Shown here in pieces: positions 1 through 11,183 of a DNA stretch of 64,000 nucleotides; positions within the stretch are counted from its first letter, which is position 1; every line of letters begins with the position of its first letter. Below the pieces are notes generated by a model, which ran no database searches, was not told the DNA's origin, and saw only the letters and a program-made list of their open reading frames with translations. The translations under genes were made by a program, and so were the position numbers. Source of the stretch: Desulfomonile sp963700305 (lineage in GTDB: Bacteria > Desulfobacterota > Desulfomonilia > Desulfomonilales > Desulfomonilaceae); the NCBI GenBank assembly GCA_963700305.1, contig CAVOXB010000011.1, positions 1 to 64,000 of the forward strand. Direction: 5' to 3'.

Positions 1-3000
1 GTCGCAACCCCCTGTTCCGGACCTGGAGCCGAGTTGACCACTTCGATGTCACCGCGGATCTTTATATCCAACGGATTCCTCCGCTCGCCAATTTGTCGGG
101 CATCCAGTCTCGCCGAGTTCGCATCGATGTTAATCTGCGGGGATGGCCAATCGGCATCCTCTATGGCATCCAGAATCCTGCCGTTCCGAACGTCGAGATC
201 GAGGTGATTCCGCGCAACGATAGTATCGACCAGCACATCCCTAGCGGCGTTCTGCCGCAGATAAACGTTGTTGCCGGAAACATTCCCTATCGTCTCCACG
301 TTCAAGTTGATAGGCTTTCCTTCAGCTCCGATATTTCCACCCGCCTAAGGGTCAGATCGCTGACATTCAACATCGAGTTGTTATCGTTGATCGATCTACC
401 CGCCTTAAATACCGCCGTGCCGGTCGTCACCTGACCCATCGCGATCCCACCGTCTACATCCACCTGAACACCGCCGGCATCGAGAGTATCGAAGGTGAAA
501 TCTCCGCCTCCATTGAGGATGAAGTCATTCCCAACATCGATGGTGTCAATAGAGGTATCACCCCCAATATCGAGATTTGCGCTTTCCTATTAGCCGTTAG
601 ACTATCGACATCAAGACTTCCAGCCTTGATGAGAAGGTCCCCTTCGGATTCGATGATATCCGATCCGGTCACCCCACCGTCTACATCCACCTGAACACCG
701 CCGGCATCGAGGGTATCGAAGGTGAAATCTCCGCCTCCATTGAGGATAAAGTCATTCCCAACCTTGATGGTGTCGATAGAGGTATCCCCGCCAATTTCCA
801 GATTAGCGTCGCCGATTAATCTCAAGCGTATCCAGCGTATCGATCGCAGCCATCCACGTTGATTTTCGCGATTCTGACGGCGGAAACCTTGTTCCCCGAC
901 AAATCACCTCCGACCACCAAATCCAAATACCCGTGGGAGCTGATACCATCCAGCTTGCCGATGTTCAGCAAAGGAATACCCTGTGCGCATTGTGGCACGC
1001 CATTGCCGCTGATATCGGGGAAATTTACAAGTCCCGCCTTCACGTTGTTCGCTTCCCGCAAATATAATTCCCGTAATCTGTTATTGTCGCCAGCGTATCC
1101 GCATCTACGTCGAACCGATCGGCGCTGGTTCCAATATCCTGAGAAGCGCTCAGCCCAATATTCGGAGCTGTGGCTTTGCCGGCTCCGGTAATAGAGCCGC
1201 ATGAGCACTCAGGATCAGTGTATTGCCGGCGGTTAGAATTCCATCAATAACCATTTGACCGGCCCCCATCGCCAAGTTTCCCGATCCGGAGGATATGGTT
1301 CCCGCCATTTCAAGATTGTCACATGCATTCGTCACAATCGAACCGAGGCCCATGGTCTTGATCACTCCAATGGAGGACTGATAGATATTGAATCCAGCCA
1401 CATAGATACTACCGTCAACTGACTCCACCGTTCCCAAGCGCTGGGTCACGTCGCCGACCTGTGCCGTCATGGTCCGCCCATAGAGCAATCGCGCCATTCC
1501 CGACCGTCTTGACATCCGCATTCAGATCGATGTTATTGTCCGCCAAGACGCAGATGTTGCTGGCGGCACTGATCGTATTGGACACCGTAATAGTCCCGTC
1601 CGGCTATGAGTTGAATGGAGCCGTCGGTGGCATTAAGCCCCTTCAGCAGTCGTTCGTTAGAGTTGTTAATGTCGAGTCCGCATATACGCGGTTTACCTTT
1701 ACCGGGCCCACCTCCCCCACAATCATCCCATTAGTACTCTTGATGTAGATGTCATGACCAGACTGAGGCGGCAATGATACCGCCAACGCGTGAAATGCGT
1801 TAAAATCGATCCATTCACCTTCAATAGCGTCGCCGATGCCGTAATATTGTTGCCATCGCCTACAATATCGCCGCTCGCCATCACCGCGACCATGCCGGTA
1901 CCGGCGTTCAACTGCCCCAACGTCACATCCTGACCTGCCTCATATCGGATATTTCCATTCGCTGTCCGTGATACCGTTCCCGTCGCCATCGTCACAGAAC
2001 CCGCGAATGCTTCCACATCAATCGAGCCGCTGCCGTTCGACACCGCGATATCCGCGTTCTGCGCCACCGAATTCGCCGCCAGCACGCTGATATTCCCGTT
2101 CGCGCTGGTCACATCCGCATTCAGCGCTACGTCGCCCGATTTCGCATCCAACAGCAGGTTTGTCCCCGCGTTTACCTGCTGGTTCACCGTCAGCGTTCCC
2201 GAGTTGACCGTCAGTTTGAGATGTCCGCCCACCGCCGCTCCGCTCAACGCTTGGTCCGTCATCGTTGTCGTCGTCGAGTCCGCATTCACCCGGTCCACCG
2301 TTACCGGGCCAACCGTCCCCACTGTCAACTCCTTCGAGTTGTCCACGTAGGCATTCCCACCTGCCTGCATGGCCAGCGTATTCACCGTCGTCTCCAGCCG
2401 GTCCGCGCCCGTCGCAATCGACCTGCCGGCCACCAACTGCAGCCCGTTCGCCGTCACGTTGTTCACGGCGCCATTCGCGTCCGTAATATTCCCAGCTACA
2501 GCCTCCACCCGCACATTGCCGTTGGACGCGTTCAACCGGCTCAGCGCCACGTCCTGACCCGCCTTGTACCGGATATCCCCGTCCACGGTCTGCGATCCCG
2601 TCCCGTCGGCCATCGTCACGGAACCCGCTGTCCCTTCCACATCAATCGAGCCGCCGCCGCTCAATACCGCGATGTTTGCGTTCTGCGCCACCGAATTCGC
2701 CGCCAGCACGCTGATACTCCCATCCGCGCTGGTCACATCCGCATTCAGCGTTACGTCGCCCGATTTCGCATCCAACAGCAGGTTCGTCCCCGCGCACCAC
2801 ATGGTTCGGCCGTCAGCGACCCTCCTGCCGTCACCGTGATCAGACCGTTGCCCGCCTGCACATTCGCCAGCGTGATCCGTCCGTCTCTGTCACATCGATA
2901 TCGCGCCGCTGCTATTCGTCGCCTCCAGCGTTGCCACCTCGTGTCCAGCGTTATCGCGTCACCCGCATCGCGCCGTCAACTTATTGCCGGTGATCTTGCC

Positions 3001-6000
3001 AGCCAGCATGACCCAGCGATCGCACCGCTCGGGCTTCCAGCGTCACATCGCCCTGCTCTCGCGTTCGACCGTGCCCGCCATGAATATCCCATTCGCCGTC
3101 AGGCTGATGTTGTTATCACGCGCTATTCCGTCAGCGATATCACGTTCGCGGCCGTGATCGCGCCTCCTGCCGTCAACCGTAATCAGACCGTTGCCCGCCT
3201 GCACGTTCTCCAGCGTGATCCCGTCCGTCTCCGTCACACGGATCGCGCCGACGTGCATTCGTCGCCTCCAGCGTTGCCACCTCTGTATTCAGCGTTATCG
3301 CGTCACGCGCATGCGCCGTTAACTTATTGCCACTGATCTTGCCGGACGATATCCGTGATCGCACCGGCTCCCGCTTCCAGCGTCACATCGCCCTGGCTCC
3401 CGGCGTTGATCGTCCCCGCCATGATCCCATTCCCCGTCAGGCTGATGTCGTTCTCCGCACTGTTCGACAGCGACACCACGTTCGAGGCCGTGATCGCGCC
3501 TCCTGCCGTCACCGTAATCAGACCGTTGCCCGCCTGCACGTTCGCCAGCGTGATCCCGTCCGTCTCCGTCACATCGATCGCGCCGTTGCTATTCGTCGCC
3601 TCCAGCGTTGCCACCTCTGTGTCCAAAGTCATCGCGTCACGCGCATGCGCCGTCAACTTATTGCCAGTGATCTTGCCGGAGCAGATCCGTGATCGCACCG
3701 GCTCCCGCTTCCAGCGTCACATCGCCCTGGCTCCCGGCGTTGATCGTCCCCGCCATGATCCCATTCCCCGTCAGGCGGATGTCGTTCTCCGCATTGTCCG
3801 TCAGCGACACCACGTTCGAGGCCGTGATCGCGCCTCCCGCCGTCACCGTAATCAGACCGTTGCCCGCCTGCACGTTCTCCAGCGTGATCCCGTCCGTCTC
3901 TGTCACACGGATCGCGCCGACTGCGATTCGTCGCCACCAGCGTTGCCACCTCGTATTCAACGTCATCGCGTCACGCGCATGCGCGGTTAACTTATTGCCA
4001 GTGATCTTGCCGGAGATATCCGTGATCGCACCGGCTCCCGCTTCCAGCGTCACATCGCCCTGGCTCCCGGCGTTGATCGTCCCCGCCATGATCCCATTCC
4101 CCGTCAGGCGGATGTCGTTCTCCGCACTGTTCGACAGCGACACCACGTTCGAGGCCGTGATCGCGCCTCCTGCCGTCACCGTAATCGGACCGTTGCCCGC
4201 CTGCACGTTCGCCAGCGTGATCCCGTCCGTCTCCGTCACATGGATCGCGCCGATTGCTATTCGTCGCCTCCAGCGTTGCCACCGTCGTGTCCAAAGTCAT
4301 CGCGTCACGCGCATGCGCCGTCAACTTATTGCCGGTGATCTTGCCGGCAGATATCCGTGATCGCACCGGCTCCCGCTTCCAGCGTCACATCGCCCTGGCT
4401 CCCGGCGTTGATCGTCCCCGCCATGATCCCATTCCCCGTCAGGCGGATGTCGTTCTCCGCGCTCGTCTCGACAGCGACACCACGTTCGAGGCCGTGATCG
4501 CGCCTCCTGCCATCACGCTAATCAGACCGTTGCCCGCCTGCACCTTCTCCAGCGTGATCCCGTCCGTCTCCGTCACATTGATCTCACCGAAAGCATTTGT
4601 CGCCTCCAGCGTTGTCACCGACGTGTACATCTGTATCGCGCCCCCCGCATGCGCCGTCAACTTATTTCCACTGATCATGCCCGACAGATGCGTGATCGCA
4701 CCGGCTCCCGCTGCCAACGTCACATTGCCCTGGCTCCCAGCGTCGATCATCCCCCCCGCCTCCAACATGATCCCATTCCCCGTCAGGCGGATGTCGTTTA
4801 TTCTTCGACTCTACATCCAATACCGTGATCGCGCCGCCTGCCGTCACCGTAATCGGACCATTGCCCGCCTGCACGTTCTCCAGCGTGATCCCGTCCGTCT
4901 CCGTTACACGGATCGCGCCGACGGCGTTCGTCGCCTCCAGCGTTGCCACCGTCGTGTCCAAATCCATCGCGTCACGCGCATGCGCCGTCAACTTATTGCC
5001 GGTGATCTTGCCGGAGATATCCGTGATCGCACCGGCTCCCGCTTCCAGCGTCACATCGCCCTGGCTCCCGGCGTTCGATCGTCCCCGCCATGATCCCATT
5101 CCCCGTCAGGCGGATGTCGTTCTCCGCGCTGCTCGTCAGCGACACCACATTCGCAGCCGTGATCGCGCCTCCTGCCGTCACCCTAATCAGACCGTTGCCC
5201 GCCTGCACGTTCTCCAGCGTGATCCCGTCCGTCTCCGTCACACGAATCGCGCCGACGGCGATTCGTCGCCTCCAGCGTTGCCACCGTCGTGTCCAACATC
5301 CATCGCGTCACGCGCATGCGCCGTTAACTTACTGCCGTGATCTTCCGGAGATGTCCGTGGTCACACCGGCTCCCCTCCAAAGAAATGTTACCATTGTCCG
5401 CATTGATATCGGCGCCTAATCCGATATTACCGGTGTGCTGCATATTGATTCCGCCGCCTGCAGTAATTCGGGCACTATTTGGAAATCAACACCATAGCTT
5501 TCGAATACCACCCCAAGCCTCGAAGATTGATACGGCCCATTCACCTCCACATTACCAGAACCATTTCATCGTAGTCGCCATGGAAGGTCAGGTTCAAAGA
5601 ACCGCCGCTACTAATTTGTGATCGTACCGTTGAACAAGATGCGTTTGCGGCGTTGAGCGTAAGACTTCTGTTGGAATTGCCGTCATAGTTCAGATTGGCG
5701 CCAGCCAGCCAGGTTATATTACCTAGTTGGCCGGTAGCGCTCAGTCCCAGTAGAGATTTGGACGTCACCTTCCCAATGCATCATGGATCAAGCCAACACC
5801 GAGAACGGCATTCGAACCCGTGGCATCGAATGGATCAGAGGCTCAATGTTGACAGGTTCGTCACCGCTTCTAATCACTATATCATAGGGGTCGATGAGCC
5901 AGGTGCCGCCTTGTCCATGAGAGGCTGAAACATCGGGCGCCGCGCCAATTCGAAAACTCTCTTTTCCGCTGGTCTCGACAAACCCGCCGTCGCCGGACTG

Positions 6001-7091
6001 CGAACCACCTTTGGCTTCGATGCGAGCGCCTGTGGCGATGGTGGCGGCATGTTCGCCGACGATGAGGATTTGGCCTCCGTCGCCGTTCAATCCGGCGTTG
6101 GCTGTCGTGACACTATCGGCGCTCAGGACAACGACATCGGAAGCGTGAAGATCGATCTTGCCGCCGTCCCCCACCAACCCGTCGGCGTCGATCGTCCCGA
6201 ACTGACCTACCTGTTTACCTTGCGCCAGAACCGTTCCGCCGACATCGCCCGACACATTGATGACGCCTTCATTAATAATCGTCCCCAGCTCCCAGACCTC
6301 CGATGCGCCTTGCTCCGCCTGACTCATGGCATTCGCCAATTCGGCGTCGGCGTCCGACGAACTGTTTGTGCCCGATGATGATGTGTCAGCCAAACCGGTT
6401 GGGTCGCTTGCCATGCTATCGGCCAGCTGATTGGATGACACAACCTCGCCATCGATCGTCACTCTGATTTCGCCGTCCAATGCCTTATCGATGACGACCG
6501 ACTGTCCCGCCGCCAGAACCACGCCTCCACCGGCGCATTGATGGTTCCCCTATTCTCAACCGTCCCGCCGATCAGATAGACAAAGCCGCCATTCAGCGTT
6601 CCTTCATTGACCACGGAGCCGGCGCCGCCGGAGAACCTGAGGTTGCCGGCCAGGAAGTCGCTATCGCTCAAATTCAAGGCGGAGGCCACCAGAGCGCCCA
6701 CATCCACCTGGGCGGACGGCGTGAACAGGATGCCGTTCGGATTGATCAGAAAGACTCGTCCATTGGCCGAAAGTTCCCCGGCGATGGCGCTGCTTCCGGG
6801 GCCTGTAACGCGGTTCAGAATCGCCGCACTCGCATTCGGTTGGGCGAATCGCACGCCCTCTCCGCTATCGATATCAAAGCCATTATAGTTCACAATGGCC
6901 CGGTCCGTTCCCTGGTTGACTGTCATTTGGTTGCCGTTACGCTCAAACGTAACATCGCCATTGACGACCGTCTCGCCCTGAGGCAGGGCCAAGGCCGGCA
7001 GCACCTGAAACAACACGACCAGATAGGTCGCGGCCCAGATCAGCGTACGCCCAAGAAACGTTTCTTTGAAGAAGATCCGATATTTCTTCAT
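1..7091 (-). CDS. TpsA-type filamentous haemagglutinin-like exoprotein, 3' end beyond window
   Basis: Secreted exoprotein of a two-partner (type Vb) system, predicted to cross the outer membrane through the TpsB encoded just upstream. Start ATG at 7091 follows an AGGCGAGG-type ribosome site. A long signal sequence (residues 1 to about 36, ending near LALPQGE) is followed by the TPS/haemagglutination-activity domain, with the NPNGI motif near residue 115 and a GGFVETSGK-type segment further on, both typical of this family. The rest is low-complexity beta-helix sequence with three sets of internal repeats. The frame is broken many times; the first break, near 6,520, is explained by one missing G in a G run (VEG-VVLAAG restored). 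The gene runs off the left edge, so full length and C-terminus are unknown. Family is clear; whether the gene is intact in the organism is not. Confidence 0.85.
449..810 (-). repeat. Direct repeat within tpsA, two copies 227 bp apart
   Basis: About 135 bp beginning CGTCTACATC at 451 recur at 678. The encoded segment contains DFTFDTLDAGGVQVDVDGGV. Spacing is 227 bp at two anchors, one short of 76 codons, so a single-base deletion probably lies between the copies. Confidence 0.75.
1921..2799 (-). repeat. Direct repeat within tpsA, two copies 624 bp apart
   Basis: About 255 bp at 1921–2175 recur at 2545–2799 with scattered substitutions. Two separate anchors (CGTCACATCC/CGCCACGTCC and GTCGCCCGATTTCGCATCC) give exactly 624 bp spacing, that is 208 codons in frame. 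The shared protein segment includes NLLLDAKSGDV and ISVLAANSVAQN. It belongs to a longer period than the 333-bp array beside it. Confidence 0.85.
2815..5345 (-). repeat. Tandem repeat array within tpsA, about 333 bp (111 aa) per unit
   Basis: The anchor GTGATCGCACCGG recurs at 3355, 3689, 4022, 4357, 4692 and 5023, with a diverged copy at about 3018 and half units at both ends, about 7.5 units in all. Spacings are 337, 334, 333, 335, 335 and 331 bp. The unit encodes a beta-helix-like segment containing motifs such as TETDGITL, VQAGNGLITV and AGAGAIT. Unit lengths that are not multiples of three coincide with the frame breaks in this gene. Confidence 0.9.
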
Positions 7092-7108
7092 GATTAACCT
7101 CGCCTTTC

Positions 7109-9089
7109 CTAAAACTGCACTTGCGCGCTCATGTGATAACGTCCACTCGACTTAATGTCTTCATCCGAGGTCGTCACTTTGTCGCGACCTGAAATCGGAA
7201 AGCCCCAATCGAACCGAAACTGACTGTACTTGGTCAACGCCAGCCGAAACCCGGCGCCCGCGCCGACAATGGTATATCGCTCAACCGGGCCAAGAGTGTC
7301 TTTGATTTTGACGAGGCCGGCATCCACAAAGGTGACAAACTGGAGACGATCCATTGTCTTGCCTTCATTCAACGCCGTTTCTCGATCCACTTTCGTCTTG
7401 TAGGGCGAACCCAGGAAGGTGCTCATGAGAGGCGTGCGGACTTCCACCGTTCCCGAGAGTCCGTCATCGCCTTGCACGATACGTTCAGGAAAACCGCGGA
7501 CACTGTCCATGCCGCCGATCGATTTTTGTTCGGCGGGCACAAGCGAACCACTGGCAAGCTGCGCGTCCGCCTTGGCAAACAACAGCCATCCCAAGGCCCC
7601 TCTCCGCTCGCCCGACAACGGTTGAATGCGAGCGAGCTGCAAACGCTCAATGTAAAAGTCGCCGTCCGCATTCATCCGCAGAGTGCGAATCTCTTCTTCA
7701 TCGGATGCCCCCAGGAATCCCGCCCGATGAGCAATGGTCTGAAGCGTGAGGAAATTTCGACCGCCGATGAAATCCGGTTGGGCGGTGGAATAACTAAACG
7801 CCAGCGAGAGCGGCGCCATGATGACTTTACGAGGTTCCAACTCCAAATCCTCTTGCCCCGGATCCGACCAGAATCAATTGATCCTCCATGGAGCGATAGG
7901 TCAAGCCGAGCGACGCGCTGAGCAGATGCTTCTCGGTCGTAATCAACCGATAAGATTGCTGGATTCCCGTAAACCAGCCTTTTCCCTTGACATCGATCCC
8001 CTCCACCACATCTTCCGCATCCAAGTCCGAATAGCCGCCATACACGGTGAACGCCCCGCCGTTCCGCCAGTGGTTCGGCAGATAGTAGCTGGCCGCGAAG
8101 GACTTCAGATCGCTGAGATTGGGGGAAAGCGGTCCGAGGTTCAGACTCAACACATCGTCATGCTTGGTCAGATTGAGATGCTGAATCGCCGCCGACGGAC
8201 GCCAATCTCCCGTGGCTTTCGTGCCGGAATTTGCAACGGACAACGCGCCATGGATGGGCGGTTTGTCTTTCACCGTAAAATCCATATCCACAAAACGCTG
8301 GGTTAATCCCGCCGTTCGAACTCTCCGCACCTTGAGCTCGGTGTCCATGGTGACGTCGGGAAGGGCATTGATATTGTAGACCGACGAATAAAAGGGTCGG
8401 TAGTCAAAGGTATCGCCTTCTTTGAGCGCGGCCAACCGACGGCGAAGCTGCTCTTCGCTGTAGTATTTTCCCTTGAAGGGCTTCTTTTGGACCGCCGTTG
8501 TCGCTTGACCCGTGGATACGGTGGAGGGCGCGGCATAGAACGTCATCTTCCCGATGCGTCCTTTATCCGCCTGCAAGATCAACACACCTTTGGTGTAGTC
8601 CGCCGGCGGAGTCCAGAGACTGGCAAGATAGTACCCCGCGTCAATCAGCGCTTTATTGGACTTCCGGACAAGCGCCTGGATTTCGCTGTCGGTCAGGATC
8701 TGCCCCTCGGTCCGCTTTTTGATCTCTTCATACAATCCGGTAGCCTTCAGGAAATCGACATCGCCGCGAACTTCAAGTTTGGATATCTTATACCCATCCT
8801 TCTTGACTTGAGACGATCCCGACTCCACCTGGTTGGTCCGCGTCTTGTCCTCTTCCAGTTTAATCATCGGCTTGACCGGTTTCGGAGTTACAGGGGGTTT
8901 CCGAATCTCTTTTTCAAGATCCTTCATTTCCTGCCCAACCTCGCTCATCACGTTCCGTGTTTGAACCGATTTCCCGCCCGATGGAGAGGCCGCCATGGCG
9001 CCACAACCGATACCCATGACCATGACGCCGACGAGAAAGCCCCATCCATAACGAAGCATCCGATCAGCCCGAGCTATGCGATCACTCAT
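7109..9089 (-). CDS. TpsB-type (ShlB/FhaC/HecB) outer-membrane transporter, one frameshift
   Basis: Outer-membrane pore predicted to export the TpsA encoded 17 bp downstream. ATG at 9089 follows a perfect AGGAGGT site. Once corrected the protein is about 659 residues: signal peptide (about 1–33), a charged Pro-rich linker, POTRA domains (about 95–285, with LEVRGDV and NKALIDAGYYLASL), then a 16-strand-type barrel. The superfamily motif VRGF lies in SVRGFPER near residue 530, and the chain ends in Phe (AQVQF), as expected for Bam-dependent barrels. The frame shifts at a C4 run on the plus strand (7856–7859); dropping one base joins LILVGSG to QEDLELEPRK without loss. Family call is firm, cargo assignment rests on adjacency. 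Confidence 0.9.
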
Positions 9090-9122
9090 GAGACCTCCTG
9101 CCTTCTTTTTCCTTCAAGAACT

Positions 9123-10046
9123 TCATTTAGTGGGAACCACCCCGCTTGCCTTGGGGGCTTCAACCCCTTCGGGCAACTTGACCAATTCGTACAGTGTCTT
9201 TGTCGTCGGATCGTACTGATAGTTGCGATCCTTCACGATGGCATACGCGTCGGCCAACTGCCGATCATACTCCGCAATCTCCATCTGTTTTTCACGGTAC
9301 ATCAACTGAAGGCTCGCCATCTCCTCCATCGAAACTCTCCTGGCTGTGGCCAGCCGCACAAACGTCTGGGCCGTCGAAGCGTCTTTGAACTTCATGTGAA
9401 GTTGAGTCTTCGCGCTATCGCTTCCGGACGCCGGCTTCACGATCTCCGTGATGGCCATGGCGTCGGCGTCGTACTGATAGTTCCCGTCGGGCTTGACCGC
9501 AAACTGCTCCTGAAGCGACGCCGCGAATTGTTGCTGCTGATTATTCTTCTCCTGGTACAATTTTCCGATCACTCGCATATCCTCGAACACCGCCTGTTTC
9601 TTCGCCGCGATATTCAGAAAATTTTCTTCCGTCGCCTTTTCCTTGAAACGCAGATGCGCCCGCCGTTGAACTCCGTTCACCAACTCAGATTCAACAAGAT
9701 CGGCCGCCGCTGACGCAACCCCTTCCGCCCTGTTCGTCGTCAATGCCGCCACGTTGGTAACCGCGGGAGTCGCCGGAATCCGGACGACATTCTTCGCCAC
9801 CGATCTCGGAACAACGACCGTCAGCGAATTCGTGGGCGAGACAACGCCGACCACCGTGTTCGATGAAACCGGAATGCTCACGGTATTCGACGAGGCGACC
9901 ATCGAACTTCCTTTACGAGCGTTCTCCTGTGAGGTCACGCTTGGTTTCGTCTTGCCAGGATAATCTTGGTAACGATAGCTCTGTGGGGGGTGGGACGCAC
10001 ATCCGGCAAGAAATAAAACGCCAACTCCGGCAACCAATGATCGCAT
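9123..10046 (-). CDS. Lipoprotein with internally duplicated domain, first gene of the TPS operon
   Basis: A 307-residue predicted lipoprotein: lipobox LAGC with Cys16, so mature protein is probably lipid-anchored in the envelope. ATG at 10046 is chosen because GGGAGATGT lies just upstream and the signal peptide starts there; an upstream ATG at 10079 gives a poor leader. Residues 17–125 are Thr/Ser/Val-rich and disordered-looking. Residues about 130–204 and 216–290 are two copies of one helical unit (AHLRFKEKATEENF versus LHMKFKDASTAQTF, each ending NYQYDxxxxxxxEIVK/ELVK). I do not recognise the family. It sits 33 bp before tpsB on the same strand, so a role alongside TpsA/TpsB in the periplasm is plausible but inferred. 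Confidence 0.8.
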   Translation of the reverse strand: MRSLVAGVGVLFLAGCASHPPQSYRYQDYPGKTKPSVTSQENARKGSSMVASSNTVSIPVSSNTVVGVVSPTNSLTVVVPRSVAKNVVRIPATPAVTNVAALTTNRAEGVASAAADLVESELVNGVQRRAHLRFKEKATEENFLNIAAKKQAVFEDMRVIGKLYQEKNNQQQQFAASLQEQFAVKPDGNYQYDADAMAITEIVKPASGSDSAKTQLHMKFKDASTAQTFVRLATARRVSMEEMASLQLMYREKQMEIAEYDRQLADAYAIVKDRNYQYDPTTKTLYELVKLPEGVEAPKASGVVPTK

Positions 10047-10280
10047 TTTACATCTCCCTTCGGAGCCTATACATAACACGATCGAATCAATGCATGCAAT
10101 GTTATTTTAAAGATTTCACGAATGCCAAAATCTCTTTTATATCGTTTTTGTATTGCCTCGCTAAGCGATGGCAACTAAGTTGAAGCGCATCAGGCAGGGC
10201 TACCTGCAAGAAGGGGCAAACGGCGGTAAGCCATTCCCTTTGACGTTGCGCGTGGACCGATAATTGTGGAGGGCGCCGAG

Positions 10281-11105
10281 ATGCGAAGTATCATTCGATC
10301 CCAAGGATGTATGTTATTCATGGCGTCGCTTTGTCTTTGTATTTCGGGGTGCATAACCCCCGGTATCATGACCAAACGCGAGGCCGTGGCCATTGTCGAT
10401 CACGCGATGAGTCAGGTTGGGTTTAACAAACGGGATGTAGGGCGCGATTCCACATTTTCGATATCCGTTGAACGCTTTAAATACCGCGCCACCGAATACG
10501 AAGTGGCCATTGACACAACGCATGAACAGGATCAGGTGGACAAGGTTTATCGAAGAGGGCGAAAAAAAGGCGACCGAACCATCGATATTCCCTGGAACGC
10601 CGTTACCCGTGTCATCGTCAAATCCACTCCCCGCCTGTATGCCGACTCAAGCAGTCAAGCCGTCGAGTTTTTCTACGTAACCCGGGATTCCATAGGCAAC
10701 CTGGTCGAAGAATCCTTCGTGATCGGTGAACTGCCGCCGACTACTCCATCGGGTCGCGATGCGGTATCCGACCTGGTGCTCGCCATCAAGGTTTTAGCCG
10801 GTATTGAGCCGGCCGCCCGCGACGATTACGCTCATCGCGGCGTCTACGATTACGAAACCTATCCCGCTTGGCAAAACAATACCGAGCAGGGAGTGGCGCC
10901 TGCATCGGACGTATCCACCCAGCCCAGAGCCGCATCTTCAGGAGTAACGAATGAAGTCCGCCAGACCCAGCGATTGGATTCCCCTCGCGCCTCGTCGGAT
11001 GACTCCGAGCTGGAATTGAAAAAGCTTCGCGATTTATACGACCGGGGGTTGATCACGGACGATGTCTATAAAGAGCGCCAACTCCAGATTCTCAGGAGCC
11101 GATAG
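10281..11105 (+). CDS. Lipoprotein with C-terminal SHOCT domain
   Basis: A 274-residue protein of unknown role. ATG 10281 has GGAGGG seven bases upstream; a GTG at 10266 is possible but lacks a site. The N-terminus is a lipoprotein signal (hydrophobic to LCISGC, Cys24). The middle (about 30–185) is a beta-rich region with no motif I can name. The last 30 residues (ELKKLRDLYDRGLITDDVYK) fit the SHOCT domain, a short C-terminal module thought to mediate oligomerisation or tethering. It diverges from the TPS operon across a 234-bp spacer that must hold the promoters of both; I see no clear −35/−10 pair there. Confidence 0.75.
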   Translation: MRSIIRSQGCMLFMASLCLCISGCITPGIMTKREAVAIVDHAMSQVGFNKRDVGRDSTFSISVERFKYRATEYEVAIDTTHEQDQVDKVYRRGRKKGDRTIDIPWNAVTRVIVKSTPRLYADSSSQAVEFFYVTRDSIGNLVEESFVIGELPPTTPSGRDAVSDLVLAIKVLAGIEPAARDDYAHRGVYDYETYPAWQNNTEQGVAPASDVSTQPRAASSGVTNEVRQTQRLDSPRASSDDSELELKKLRDLYDRGLITDDVYKERQLQILRSR

Positions 11106-11183
11106 TTCGACCGGGCGGCAGGGGTTTGTGGATCACCTCTTTAAAAATCTTTGGATTGCGGGCAAAGCCCGCGTGGGGGGAAG

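Noticed and set aside
93..434. A 113-codon plus-strand frame at the left edge
   Set aside because: Antisense to TpsA; no start signal; encoded sequence is the mirror of repetitive beta-helix coding sequence.
2221..5340. Long plus-strand open frames across the TpsA repeat array (up to 371 codons)
   Set aside because: They are antisense to the repeat array; composition (Arg/His/Pro-rich) and repetition follow from the GC-rich minus-strand gene, and the minus-strand reading has clear family motifs.
8487..9713. A 408-codon plus-strand frame over tpsB and the lipoprotein gene
   Set aside because: Antisense to two well-supported genes; no ribosome site and no recognisable domain.
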